Shown: positions 27,251 through 35,600, counted from the stretch's first letter. The stretch is 52,356 bases of DNA from an uncultured Holophagaceae bacterium (GCA_903913215.1 CAIWKE010000038.1:1-52356); one strand, 5' to 3'. Numbers and translations: made by a program. Notes: a model not told the origin generated them from the sequence alone.

Positions 27251-27634
27251 ATGTTCCAGGTGCGCTCCGACTCCGCCAAGAACCGCCTCTACATCACCCT
27301 GGCTGGGCACCTCGAGGGCAACGAGCGCCAGGAGGCTACCCGCGCCATCATGGCCGAGGCGGGCAAGCTGAGCGCCGGCTTCGACATAGTGACGGACATC
27401 CGGGAGTTGCACGCCACGGACCCGCAGGGCTTCAAGGACTTCCTCCGGGCCCGCTCCACCCTGAAGCTGAAGGGCGTGGGCCACATCATCCGGGTGACAA
27501 AGATCCCCCTGAGCCGTATCCAGCTGGAGCGCATCAGCGAGGAGGCCGGCTACGACTCGGACCGGGCTGACAGCCTCGAAGAGGCCGATCAGCGCCTAGA
27601 CGACCTGCAAACCCAGCCGCCCAGTAAATCCTGA
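27251..27634 (+). CDS. Unknown protein, possible STAS-like fold
   Basis: A 127-residue soluble protein starting 4 bases after folE, hence probably coupled to it. The pattern LYITLAGHLEGNERQEATRAIMAEAGKLSAGFDIVTDIRELH (strand, helix, strand) followed by a helix and GVGHIIRVTK resembles STAS/SpoIIAA-like sheets, but I cannot assign it firmly. The C terminus is acidic and Gln-rich. No catalytic motif is evident. Confidence 0.6.
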   Translation: MFQVRSDSAKNRLYITLAGHLEGNERQEATRAIMAEAGKLSAGFDIVTDIRELHATDPQGFKDFLRARSTLKLKGVGHIIRVTKIPLSRIQLERISEEAGYDSDRADSLEEADQRLDDLQTQPPSKS

Positions 27635-27663
27635 GGCCGCCGCGCCTCTTTCGACGAGGTTCC

Positions 27664-27972
27664 ATGCACTACCTGCTGATGTACGACGTGAGCGCGGACT
27701 ACCTGGAGCGGCGGGGCGAGTTCCGGGACGAGCACCTGAGCCTGGCCTGGGCGGCTCAGGCGCGCGGTGAACTGGTACTGGGCGGGGCCCTGGCAGATCC
27801 GGTGGATGCCTCCCTGCTGCTTTTTCGCGGAGATTCCCCGGCCGTGGCAGAAGCCTTCGTCGCCTCGGACCCCTACGTGAAACATGGTCTGGTGACGAAG
27901 TGGCGGGTACGGCCTTGGCTCACGGTGGTTGGCGAGGATGCTGCCAGTCCCATCCATCCTGCCGCAGGATGA
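27664..27972 (+). CDS. YciI-family protein
   Basis: A 102-residue protein of the YciI fold (ferredoxin-like dimer). MHYLLMYDVSADYLERRGEFRDEHLSLAWAA carries the typical early strand, the R...H pattern with a candidate catalytic His, and LVLGGALADPVDASLLLFRG and VKHGLVTKWRVRPW complete the family outline. YciI-like proteins are often of unknown function, some being dehydrochlorinases. CGAGG lies before the ATG. Confidence 0.82.
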   Translation: MHYLLMYDVSADYLERRGEFRDEHLSLAWAAQARGELVLGGALADPVDASLLLFRGDSPAVAEAFVASDPYVKHGLVTKWRVRPWLTVVGEDAASPIHPAAG

Positions 27973-28015
27973 CCCGCCCGGATCATGGTGCAATGGAGCC
28001 TTCTTCGGAGCGTCC

Positions 28016-28552
28016 ATGCACATCCTCGCCCTCTCTGGCAGCCTGCGAGCCCAGTCGCTGAACTCGCTGCTGCTCCAGGAGGCGGTCCGGCTCGCTCCGC
28101 CCGGCATGGCGTTCAGCCGCTGGGAACACCTGGATGAACTGCCCCACTTCAGTCCAGAGCGGGACGCGGAGCCGCTGCCTCCAGCCGTGGTGGACTTGCG
28201 GGCCCGCATTCGCGCAGCGGATGGCTTGCTCATCAGCACACCGGAGTACATCCACAGCCTGCCTGCGGTGCTGAAGAACCTGCTGGAATGGGTGGTCTCC
28301 TCGGGCGAGGGCTTCGGCAAGCCCGCAGCGATCTGGAGCGCTTCGCCCTCGCTGGAAGGCGGCGCCCGGGCTCACGCCTCCCTGGTCCATATCCTGGAAG
28401 TGATGTCCATACGCGTGGTGCCGGAAGCCTCCCTCAGCCTGACTCTGGCCCGGTCGGGTTTGAATGAGGCCGGCCAGTTGCAGAATCCGGCCCAGGCGGC
28501 GGCCCTCCGGGCCGCCCTGGACTGGCTGGCCGCCGCCGGGGAGCCCTCATGA
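28016..28552 (+). CDS. NADPH-dependent FMN reductase
   Basis: A 178-residue flavodoxin-fold oxidoreductase. ILALSGSLRAQSLNSLLLQEA is the FMN phosphate-binding loop (GS.R..S.N), ADGLLISTPEYIHSLPAVLKNLLEWV the second FMN motif and NADPH side (PEY....P..LKN..DW). It reduces FMN, quinones or metals such as chromate in relatives. The ATG at 28016 follows GGAGCGTCC; the longer frame overlaps the YciI gene. Its stop overlaps the next start (ATGA). Confidence 0.9.
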   Translation: MHILALSGSLRAQSLNSLLLQEAVRLAPPGMAFSRWEHLDELPHFSPERDAEPLPPAVVDLRARIRAADGLLISTPEYIHSLPAVLKNLLEWVVSSGEGFGKPAAIWSASPSLEGGARAHASLVHILEVMSIRVVPEASLSLTLARSGLNEAGQLQNPAQAAALRAALDWLAAAGEPS

Positions 28553-29037
28553 CTGGGCCTGAAACCGCCGGAGCCACGGCCATCCGCATCATCGTCGACG
28601 CGGACGCCTGCCCAGTAAAGGACGAGATCTTTCGCGTAGCCACCCGGTATGGCCTGCGGGTGATCCTTGTGTCCAACTCTCGGCTGCAGATCCCGCGAAA
28701 TCCACTCTTCGAATCCGTGGTCGTGGCCAAGGGCCAGTTCGACGGCGCCGATGACTGGATCGTCGAGCAGATCGGAGTCGGCGACATCGCCGTCACTGCG
28801 GACATCCCCTTGGCGGCCCGGTGCCTCGAGAAGGGAGCTCGGGCTCTGGATGCCAAGGGCCGGGTCTACACGCCTGAGGCCATCGGCGATGCCCTCGCCA
28901 GCCGCGAGCTGATGATCCACCTGCGGGCCATGGGAGAGATGGGAGGCGGCCCGCCGCCCTTCTCCGCGCGGGACCGCTCCACTTTTCTTCAGCGTCTTGA
29001 CGACCTCATCCAGGCCATTCGCCGCTCCAGGCGGTAG
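28549..29037 (+). CDS. YaiI/YqxD (DUF188) family protein
   Basis: A 162-residue protein of the UPF0178/DUF188 family with a PIN-like nuclease fold. RIIVDADACPVKDEIFRVA, VVVAKGQFDGADDWIVEQIGVGDIAVTADIPLAARCLEKGA and PEAIGDALASRELM are the standard blocks, with acidic residues that could hold metal. A long C-terminal PPPFSARDRSTFLQRLDD ends it. Activity is unproven in this family. It is translationally coupled to the FMN reductase. Confidence 0.9.
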   Translation: MTGPETAGATAIRIIVDADACPVKDEIFRVATRYGLRVILVSNSRLQIPRNPLFESVVVAKGQFDGADDWIVEQIGVGDIAVTADIPLAARCLEKGARALDAKGRVYTPEAIGDALASRELMIHLRAMGEMGGGPPPFSARDRSTFLQRLDDLIQAIRRSRR

Positions 29038-29088
29038 ACTGCATAAGAGGCAGGAGCAGATCCAACTCTTCAGATGATCGGATGAACC

Positions 29089-29265
29089 ATGGCCAAGAAG
29101 CCCAACTACAACTTCGAAAAGCGGCAGAAGGACCTGGCCAAGCTCAAGAAGAAGGAAGAGAAGCTGCAGAAAAAGGCACTGCGCAAGGATGCCCTGGGCA
29201 ATGACATCCCGGACTCCGAGGACCAGGAAGACGGTTCCACGGAAGAGACTCCCGCGGCCGAGTAG
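29089..29265 (+). CDS. 58-residue Lys/Glu-rich small protein
   Basis: MAKKPNYNFEKRQKDLAKLK opens a highly charged helix (KKKEEKLQKKALRKDALGN) and an acidic tail ending ETPAAE. It resembles short basic helical proteins seen in many proteobacteria and acidobacteria whose openings read KPNYxFEKRQKELAKxKK. The function is unknown; ribosome or nucleic-acid association is possible from its charge. It lies 51 bases after the DUF188 gene. Confidence 0.8.
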   Translation: MAKKPNYNFEKRQKDLAKLKKKEEKLQKKALRKDALGNDIPDSEDQEDGSTEETPAAE

Positions 29266-29286
29266 TCACACCTCTGGGGAGGCGGC

Positions 29287-29751
29287 ATGGACCCCGACCT
29301 GCTGGATAGCCTCAGGGCCCTGATGGCCAGCCCTGTGGCGGCCCTCGGCACTCTCCGCGGGGGGGCGCCTTTTGTGTCCATGGTCCCCGTAGCCCCCGCC
29401 GAAGGTGGCTATTTCATCCACCTGAGCGGCCTGGCCGCCCACACCCGGGATCTGCGAACTGATAACCGCATGAGCCTGCTGTTCATGGCGCCGCTCAGCC
29501 CTGATGCCGATCCTCTGGCCCTGCCCCGGGTGACCCTCCAGGGGGAGGCCCAGGAACTCGACCGGCCCAGCTCAGAGTACGACCAAGCCGCCAAGGTCTA
29601 CCTGGCCCGATTCCCGCAGGCGGAGCAGACCCTCGGCTTGGGTGACTTCGCCTTCTTTCTGCTGCGGCCCAGCTCCGGCCGCCTTGTGGCGGGCTTCGGC
29701 CGGGCCCTCAGCCTAGGGGTCCATGAGCTCCTCCAGGGTCTGCCCCACTAA
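29287..29751 (+). CDS. Pyridoxamine 5'-phosphate oxidase-like (HugZ/split-barrel) protein
   Basis: A 154-residue FMN-binding split-barrel protein. VAALGTLRGGAPFVSMVPVAPAEGGYFIHLSGLAAHTRDLRTDNRMSLLF is the family core (first strands and the LS.HT.NL motif), followed by DPLALPRVTLQGEAQ. It lacks the extended C-terminal heme-binding part of HugZ. It may be a flavin reductase or heme-related. GGGAGGC precedes the ATG. It opens the oxidative-stress cluster that continues with rubrerythrin, Dps and SodB. Confidence 0.8.
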   Translation: MDPDLLDSLRALMASPVAALGTLRGGAPFVSMVPVAPAEGGYFIHLSGLAAHTRDLRTDNRMSLLFMAPLSPDADPLALPRVTLQGEAQELDRPSSEYDQAAKVYLARFPQAEQTLGLGDFAFFLLRPSSGRLVAGFGRALSLGVHELLQGLPH

Positions 29752-29757
29752 GAATCT

Positions 29758-29771
29758 CTCGACATGTCGAG
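29758..29771. promoter_or_regulatory. Perfect 14-bp palindrome upstream of rubrerythrin
   Basis: CTCGACATGTCGAG, a perfect palindrome 7 bases after the PNPOx-like stop and 143 bases before the rubrerythrin ATG. A partial copy CTCTCGATCTGTCG follows at about 29780. Candidate operator for a regulator of the stress cluster. Confidence 0.4.
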
Positions 29772-29913
29772 GAATAAGCTCTCGATCTGTCGTGATTTGA
29801 CCCGCCAGACGGATGGATTAATTTCTCAATCGTATTCAATGGTTGGACTTATTGCTTTGGCACAGGTATGGCACTACCTTGAGGCCGCCCATCGTGGCCA
29901 TTCAGGAGAATCC

Positions 29914-30378
29914 ATGTCCTTCACCGACTCCAAGACCCATCAGAACCTCAAGGCCGCCTTCGCTGGCGAGAGCCAGGCCAATCGCCGCTACACCTGGATG
30001 GCCCAAGTGGCCGAGAAGGAAGGCCTGCCGGAAGTGGCTGGCCTCTTCAAGCACAGCGCCGATGGCGAGACTGGCCACGCCCTCAAGCACCTCATGTTCC
30101 TGGCTGCCCAGGCCGGGGACCCCGCCACGGGCCTGCCCCTGGGTGACTCCCTCACCAACTTGAAGTCCGCAGTGGCCGGCGAGACCTACGAGTACACGGA
30201 CATGTATCCCGAATTCGCCCGAGTGGCCCGCGAAGAAGGCCACACAGAGATCGCCGCCTGGTTCGAGACCCTGGCCAAGGTGGAACGCTTCCACGCGGGT
30301 CGCTTCCAGGATGCCCTCACCCGCCTCCAGTCCGGTGCCATCTCTGCCCCAGACGCCGACATCGCCAAGCACATTTAA
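29914..30378 (+). CDS. Rubrerythrin-type ferritin-like diiron protein
   Basis: A 154-residue erythrin domain: [45 protein letters not shown] supplies the first half of the diiron site (Glu in GES, ExxH in ETGHALKH). [46 protein letters not shown] gives the second half (GETYEY, ExxxH in VERFH). The C-terminal rubredoxin domain of classic rubrerythrin is absent, so it needs an external electron donor. Peroxide reduction is the family role. ATG at 29914 with AGGAGAATCC before it. Confidence 0.93.
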   Translation: MSFTDSKTHQNLKAAFAGESQANRRYTWMAQVAEKEGLPEVAGLFKHSADGETGHALKHLMFLAAQAGDPATGLPLGDSLTNLKSAVAGETYEYTDMYPEFARVAREEGHTEIAAWFETLAKVERFHAGRFQDALTRLQSGAISAPDADIAKHI

Positions 30379-30389
30379 CTGGTTTTTTT

Positions 30390-30466
30390 CCACAGATTTC
30401 ACAGGTTACACAGAAGGCAACGACAGCCGTTGTATTTAAATCTGTGTGAGTCGGTGAAATCTGTGG
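30390..30466. repeat. 77-bp nested inverted repeat
   Basis: Outer arms CCACAGATTTCAC (30390-30402) and GTGAAATCTGTGG (30454-30466) are perfect. Middle arms ACACAGA (30408-30414) and TCTGTGT (30441-30447) are perfect. An inner hairpin CAACG-N5-CGTTG lies at 30418-30432. The transcript could fold into one long stem with internal loops. It sits between rubrerythrin and DUF3501. A related CCCCAGATTACACAGATTT lies at 15747-15765, so this is likely one of a dispersed family. Confidence 0.8.
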
Positions 30467-30498
30467 ACCCATTTCTTTGCTCTTTCTGAGGATCTCGC

Positions 30499-31050
30499 AT
30501 GATGGCATTGGCCTTCGACCCCACCACTGAACGGGCACGCTTCGAGGCTCGTCGGGGTTTCCTGGCCCGCCAGGAGGCCCTGCGCCTGAACCTGACCGAG
30601 GGGCTGAGTTTCCAGCCGGAAACGGCCGAGAGCGTCGAGGACCAGGTCATCGAGACCCTCTGGGCCGAGGGCAAGACCCCTGACACGGTGGAGGCCGAGG
30701 AACTGGCCGAGGCCCGGGCTTCTTTCGCGGTGCTCTCGCCCCGCCGAGAGTTCGGGGGCCAGAGCCTTGTCGCCACCCTCATGCTGGGCTTCCCGGATGC
30801 GGAGCGAGATCGCCGCCTCGCTGACCTGCATGGCTTCCCAGACCAGTTACAACTTGAACTGGCCGATGGCTCCCGGCTGTATCCAGCCGTGGATCGGGGC
30901 ACCGCCGGTCCCCACGACCGTATGCCGGCCGTGCTCGCCCTACGCTACTTGATCCCGGACGGCAGCCCCATCGCCGCCCTTGTCTCCAATCACGCCGGGC
31001 TCCCGGGCCGGTGGGCCGCTCCCACCGCCTGGGCGACCTGGCCTTTCTGA
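30499..31050 (+). CDS. DUF3501-like protein
   Basis: A 183-residue soluble protein. ERARFEARRGFLARQEALRLNLTEGLSFQPETAESVEDQVIETLW and LVATLMLGFPDAERDRRLADLHGF fit the DUF3501 layout, a protein often encoded beside rubrerythrin in proteobacteria. Position beside rubrerythrin here supports the call, though similarity is judged by eye. The C terminus MPAVLALRYLIPDGSPI would be the HFLRF-like strand. The second ATG, one codon in, is also possible. GAGGATCTCGC before the ATG. Confidence 0.6.
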   Translation: MMALAFDPTTERARFEARRGFLARQEALRLNLTEGLSFQPETAESVEDQVIETLWAEGKTPDTVEAEELAEARASFAVLSPRREFGGQSLVATLMLGFPDAERDRRLADLHGFPDQLQLELADGSRLYPAVDRGTAGPHDRMPAVLALRYLIPDGSPIAALVSNHAGLPGRWAAPTAWATWPF

Positions 31051-31059
31051 GGAGATCGC

Positions 31060-31503
31060 ATGAACCGCACCATCATCGACCATTTAAACGCCGAACTGGC
31101 CACCGCCTTCGTGTTGGCCCTGAATGCCAAGCGCTACCACTGGACCGTGGCTGGTCCCCACTTCCGCGACTACCACCTGCGCTTCGAGGAACTCTATACC
31201 GCCGCGGATAGCACCGTGGATGAGCTGGCTGAACGCATTCGCATGGTAGGGGGCACACCCCTTCATGCTCCAGCCCAGATCGAAGCCCAGACCAGAGCCG
31301 CCATCTCCAATCCGTCCGTCCGCCTGGAAGCCGACAGCATGTTGAAGGAGGCCCTGGCCAATGAGGAGGCCACCATCAGCCTCATGCACGAAGGCATCGA
31401 GCTGGCCAATGAAGCCGGCGACCCCGGCACCGCCGATCTGCTCACCCGCTTTGTCCAGGCCCACCAGAAAGAAGCTTGGTTCCTGCGCGAAATGCTCGGC
31501 TAG
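31060..31503 (+). CDS. dps: Dps-family DNA-protection ferritin
   Basis: A 147-residue four-helix ferritin that oxidises and stores iron with peroxide. LNAKRYHWTVAGPHFRDYHLRFEELYTAADSTVDELAERIRMVGGTP has the ferroxidase residues across the dimer interface (His in YHWTV, His and Glu in HLRFEELY, DELAERI). The N terminus is short, without the Lys-rich DNA-binding tail. TGAGGAGATCGC precedes the ATG. It starts 10 bases after the DUF3501 gene. Confidence 0.92.
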   Translation: MNRTIIDHLNAELATAFVLALNAKRYHWTVAGPHFRDYHLRFEELYTAADSTVDELAERIRMVGGTPLHAPAQIEAQTRAAISNPSVRLEADSMLKEALANEEATISLMHEGIELANEAGDPGTADLLTRFVQAHQKEAWFLREMLG

Positions 31504-31572
31504 TCCATATTTGTATTTCCGACTTTTTTGGTAAACTACTCATCCGCGACCCGCGCACCGAAGGAGAAGCAC

Positions 31573-32151
31573 ATGGCCTATACCGCCAAGTCCTACGACA
31601 ACCTGAAGGGCGGCGCCCTGAAGGGACTCAGCGACGCCCAGCTGGACCAGCACTTCACGCTCTACAAGGGCTACATCGCCAAGCTGAACGAAATCGAGGA
31701 GAAGCTGGCCACGGCTGACAACACCAAGCCCAACTACTCCTTCAACGAGTACACCGAGCTGAAGCGCCGGGAGGCCGTGGCCTTCAATGGCTCCTTCCTG
31801 CACGAGCTCTACTTCGAGAACCTCGGCGCCGATACCGATGTGAGCGCCAGCCTCAAGACCGCCCTGGATGCCTTTGGCGGCCAGGACAAGGTGGTCGCGG
31901 ACCTCAAGGCCACTGCCATGACCGGTCCCGGCTGGGCCGTCCTGACCCGCAATCGCCGCGACGGCAAGCTGCACACCTACTTCGTGGCCGAGCACCACCT
32001 GGGCCTGCCCATCGAGCAGGACTTGCTCCTGGTGCTGGACAGCTGGGAGCATGCGTTCATGGTCGACTACGGCATCGCTCGCGCGAAGTACCTCGAAAGC
32101 TTCGTCGAGAACATCAAGTGGAGCGAAGTGAGCAAGCGCTACGGGAAATAG
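31573..32151 (+). CDS. sodB: Superoxide dismutase, Fe/Mn type
   Basis: A 192-residue enzyme converting superoxide to peroxide and oxygen. Metal ligands: His27 (LDQHFTLYKGY), a second His in FNGSFLHELYF, and Asp and His in LDSWEHAFMVDYG. It ends NIKWSEVSKRYGK, the usual C-terminal motif. The alanine-phenylalanine (WEHAFMVDYG) variant of WEHAYYLDY is mildly unusual. The ATG at 31573 follows AAGGAGAAGCAC. It has its own terminator and a likely promoter in the AT-rich 31504-31560 stretch. Confidence 0.95.
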   Translation: MAYTAKSYDNLKGGALKGLSDAQLDQHFTLYKGYIAKLNEIEEKLATADNTKPNYSFNEYTELKRREAVAFNGSFLHELYFENLGADTDVSASLKTALDAFGGQDKVVADLKATAMTGPGWAVLTRNRRDGKLHTYFVAEHHLGLPIEQDLLLVLDSWEHAFMVDYGIARAKYLESFVENIKWSEVSKRYGK

Positions 32152-32190
32152 GCGCGGGCTGACTCGCGCCCCTCAACTCATTCTCAAGGA

Positions 32191-32220
32191 CGGGCCCCCG
32201 ATGGGGGCCCGCCTTTTTTT
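32191..32220 (+). terminator. Intrinsic terminator after sodB
   Basis: CGGGCCCCC-GAT-GGGGGCCCG followed by CCTTTTTTT: a perfect 9-bp stem and strong T run. Confidence 0.92.
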
Positions 32221-32295
32221 ATCCCGCGCAGCGCTGCGCACCTCTATTCGACCTTGTCGATATCAGTATTATTTGGAAAAAGTAAAGAATTCTCA

Positions 32296-32460
32296 TCAAC
32301 ACATGTTCCCTGGTGAAACGACAATTGCGTATTCGAACTCCATTGGAACCCTGAACCCAAAGGTCTTCTCCAGCGCACCTGCGACGAAGATCGGGGTGGC
32401 GTCCTCAAGCCAAGGACCAAGAATTTGAATGCCCACGAGCAGGCTCGAAGGTGTCAGCCC
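32296..32460 (-). pseudogene. C-terminal relic of an amidase
   Basis: Read on the minus strand this 54-codon frame begins GLTPSSLLVGIQILGPWLED and continues ATPIFVAGALEKTFGF before stopping. That is the hallmark C-terminal region of amidase-signature enzymes (the GLPVGIQIVGP..ED block). No start codon or upstream catalytic part (the GGSSGG/Ser-cisSer-Lys region) remains. The sequence just upstream, in a different frame, reads MTKPSIVTGV, possibly the preceding amidase strand, so a frameshift has also occurred. The rest of the 440-base gap (32152-32591) shows nothing beyond the terminator and an AT-rich patch near 32260-32290. Confidence 0.75.
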
Positions 32461-32591
32461 TACGTGACGCCCGTCACGATGGAAGGCTTGGTCATCCTGG
32501 AATGAGCATTCTGGAGGTTGGCTTCCACTCTACCAATGACATGGAACCGGCACGAAACCCCAGCACGCCGCCCCTTCCTTCACGGGTACCC

Positions 32592-35500
32592 ATGCAAAGA
32601 CTCCTTCTGACCTTGCGGCGAATCCTGTTCGGGATGGCAATCCTCCTGTGGCATCCAGGAGTCCAGGCAGCGCCGCTCCGGAAGGTGACGCTGCAGCTGA
32701 AGTGGGCGCACGCCTTCCAGTTCGCGGGCTATTACGCGGCCCAGGCCAAGGGCTTTTACGCGGCGGAGGGGCTGGATGTGGCCATGCGGGAGGCGAGCCC
32801 GAAACGGTTGCCCTTGCCGGTGGTGGAAGGCGGTGAGGCGGAGTTCGGTGTCAGTGACATGGAGGTCTTCCAGGCCTACCAGGAAGGGCGCCCCCTGGTG
32901 TCGCTGGGGGTGGTTTTCCAGCACTCCCCCTACGTGATCATCGCCCTGCGCAAGAGCCACATCATGCGGCCCTCGGATCTGGCTGGACGCCGGGTGATGT
33001 TCGCCGGGAATCAGGGACAGATGGAGATATTTGCCATGCTCCAGTCCGAAGGCATCAGGCCCGAGGCGTTGATCGCGGTGCCCCACACCTGGAATCTGGA
33101 TGACCTCCTGACCGGGAAGGTTGATGCCATCTCGGCCTACATCACGGATGAGCCCTTCGCCCTCGAAGCAAAAGGCGCTGAACTCAGCCTGATCCGTCCC
33201 GCAGATTACGGAATCGATTTTTACGGCGACCTCCTCTTCACGACTCGGGCCTTTGCCGAGACCAACCCGGAACTGGCCGAGCGATTCAGGTCGGCCTCCT
33301 TCCGGGGCTGGGAATACGCCATGGAGCATCCGGCGGAGATCATCGACCTGATCCTCGCCATGCCGGAAGTCCAGGCCCGGGGCCTGACCCGGGAGCATTT
33401 CGAGTACGAGGCCAAGAGCATGAGGGATCTGGTCCTGCCAAAGCTGGTGGACCCCGGCCATATGAACCCGGGCCGCTTCGAACGCATAGCCCAAGCCTCC
33501 GTTCGGCTCGGGGTGCTGAAGTCCGTGAGGGACCCGCACGCCTTTCTGTTTGAGCCACACCCCTCTGTCGGGGGTGCCTGGTTGAAGTGGGCCGGATTCG
33601 GGCTGGCCGTGACCCTGGGCCTCAGCCTAGTCGGCACCCTCTGGATCCTCCAGTTGCGCCGACTCGTGGGATCCAGGACCCTGCAGTTGCAGGAGGAGGT
33701 TCAGCATCGGCGGGAGGCCGAGGCCAGCCTGGCCGAAAGGGAACAGCGGCTCAGGCTGCTGGTGGAACACTTACCCGGAGGTGCTGTCTACATCGATGCT
33801 TCCGGTTTCTACGCTAACGCTGCGGTGGAGCACCTGACGGGCTACGACCGCACCGAGCTGTCCGATATCGAAAGCTGGCTCAGGATCCTTGATCCAATTG
33901 GATGCCAACGGGTCCGGGATGCCTACCAATCCAAGCGCGACACGCACGCAGTGGCTCCCCTGATCGCCCGGGTCCTGCGCAAGGACGGGGGACAGTGCGA
34001 TGTGGAAATCCGCATGCGCACGCTGCCGGACTGCGAGATCTGGCTGATACTGAATATCACCGCACGCCTAGAGGCCGAGGCCGCACGCCGGGCCAGCGAG
34101 GACCGCTACCGGGGCATCTACTTGAACTCGCCGGACCTGATTAAGGTCCTGCGCGTGATGCCGGATGACTCGTTCCTGTTCGAAGGCGTGAACCCGAGTT
34201 TCACCGCCACCTTCGGGGTCACCACCGCCGAGGTGGTGGGCAAGAGGCCCCACGACTGCCTGCCCAGCGATGTGGCCGACTTCATCACCGGCAACTTGAA
34301 GCGCTGCGTGGCCGCCGGTCGCAACCTCAACTACGAGGAGGTGCTCAACTTGCCCGGCGGGAAGCGGGTGCTACTCACGCAGATGGTTCCCATCCGGAAC
34401 GCGGAAGCGGAAATCTACCTCCTGGCGGGCATCAGCCGGGATGTGACGGACGAGCGCAGGTCCCAGGATGCGCTCCGTCAGTCGCAGAAACTGGAAAGCC
34501 TCGGCGTGCTGGCCGGGGGCATCGCCCACGACTTCAACAACCTTCTTAGCGCAGTCCTCGGCAACCTGGACCTGGCCAAACTGAAACTGCCGGCCAACAC
34601 AGCCTCGGAACCCTACCTGAAGAACATCGAGAACACCATCCTCCGGGCCGCGGACCTCACCCGCCAGATGCTGGCCTACTCGGGCAAGGGCAGGTTCATT
34701 GTTGAACCCCTGGACCTCAGCCGCCAAGTGGAGGAGATCACCCACCTGCTGTCCGTTTCCATCTCGAAGAAGGTGGCCCTGCGGTACGACCTGCAGTCCG
34801 ACCTCCCCGCCATCGAAGCAGATGCCACTCAGGTCCAGCAGGTGATCATGAACCTGGTGACAAACGCCTCTGAGGCTATCGGAGACCGGGACGGCATCAT
34901 CACCATCGCCACTGGCACCCGGGACCTGGACCAACAGGCCATGGACTTCCTCTTTGCCGGGCAGGAATTGGAACCGGGGTCATTCGTGACGCTGCAGATC
35001 TCCGATACGGGCTGCGGGATGTCTTCCGAAACTCTGGGCCGGATCTTCGATCCCTTCTTCACCACGAAGGCCTCGGGCCGAGGTCTGGGCCTGTCAGCCA
35101 TGCTGGGCATCCTCCGGGGCCACCGGGCGGGCATCAAGATCTACTCGGAATCCGGGAAGGGGAGCACCTTCCATGTCTACTTCCGCGCCATGCTCGGCCA
35201 GGTTCCGGTACCCGAGGCTGCTCCGACAGCCCTGAGCACCCCCTTCTGTGGGAAGGTGCTCCTGGTGGATGACGAGGTGGATCTGCGCCAGAGCATCGCC
35301 GCCATGCTGGAGCACCTGGGTTTCGAGGTGGAGACCGCCTCGGACGGCCAGGAGGCCCTGGAGCACTTCCAGCCGGGCGCCTACACCTTGGTCCTAATGG
35401 ACCTCACCATGCCCCGCCTGGACGGGAAGGAGGCCTTCCGCAGGATGAAGGCCCTGGATCCGGCGGTACGGGTGATCCTCTCCAGTGGCTACAACGAGCA

Positions 35501-35600
35501 GGATGCCATCCAGCAGTTCCTGGGCCGTGGACTCGCGGGGTTCATCCAGAAGCCGTACCAGATGAATACTCTCGTGGAGGCTCTCAAGAGAGCCTTGTGA
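32592..35600 (+). CDS. Hybrid histidine kinase with NMT1/THI5-like periplasmic sensor
   Basis: 1002 residues. A signal peptide (MQRLLLTLRRILFGMAILLW...VQAAP) precedes an NMT1/THI5-like binding-protein domain (about 30-325: VTLQLKWAHAFQFAGYYAAQAKGFYAAEGLDV), which in relatives binds pyrimidine or thiamine precursors. One membrane helix follows (about 330-352), then two PAS regions (about 390-620), HisKA with GGIAHDFNN (His646), and an ATPase domain with NLVTNASEAI, DTGCGM and GRGLGL. A C-terminal receiver has Asp937 in LVLMDLTMP. The ATG at 32592 is chosen because it begins the signal peptide; upstream ATGs run over the amidase relic. No output regulator is adjacent. Confidence 0.92.
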   Translation: MQRLLLTLRRILFGMAILLWHPGVQAAPLRKVTLQLKWAHAFQFAGYYAAQAKGFYAAEGLDVAMREASPKRLPLPVVEGGEAEFGVSDMEVFQAYQEGRPLVSLGVVFQHSPYVIIALRKSHIMRPSDLAGRRVMFAGNQGQMEIFAMLQSEGIRPEALIAVPHTWNLDDLLTGKVDAISAYITDEPFALEAKGAELSLIRPADYGIDFYGDLLFTTRAFAETNPELAERFRSASFRGWEYAMEHPAEIIDLILAMPEVQARGLTREHFEYEAKSMRDLVLPKLVDPGHMNPGRFERIAQASVRLGVLKSVRDPHAFLFEPHPSVGGAWLKWAGFGLAVTLGLSLVGTLWILQLRRLVGSRTLQLQEEVQHRREAEASLAEREQRLRLLVEHLPGGAVYIDASGFYANAAVEHLTGYDRTELSDIESWLRILDPIGCQRVRDAYQSKRDTHAVAPLIARVLRKDGGQCDVEIRMRTLPDCEIWLILNITARLEAEAARRASEDRYRGIYLNSPDLIKVLRVMPDDSFLFEGVNPSFTATFGVTTAEVVGKRPHDCLPSDVADFITGNLKRCVAAGRNLNYEEVLNLPGGKRVLLTQMVPIRNAEAEIYLLAGISRDVTDERRSQDALRQSQKLESLGVLAGGIAHDFNNLLSAVLGNLDLAKLKLPANTASEPYLKNIENTILRAADLTRQMLAYSGKGRFIVEPLDLSRQVEEITHLLSVSISKKVALRYDLQSDLPAIEADATQVQQVIMNLVTNASEAIGDRDGIITIATGTRDLDQQAMDFLFAGQELEPGSFVTLQISDTGCGMSSETLGRIFDPFFTTKASGRGLGLSAMLGILRGHRAGIKIYSESGKGSTFHVYFRAMLGQVPVPEAAPTALSTPFCGKVLLVDDEVDLRQSIAAMLEHLGFEVETASDGQEALEHFQPGAYTLVLMDLTMPRLDGKEAFRRMKALDPAVRVILSSGYNEQDAIQQFLGRGLAGFIQKPYQMNTLVEALKRAL

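Noticed and set aside
32451-32591. 47-codon N-terminal extension of the NMT1-type kinase
   Set aside because: It covers part of the amidase relic antisense and would bury the signal peptide.
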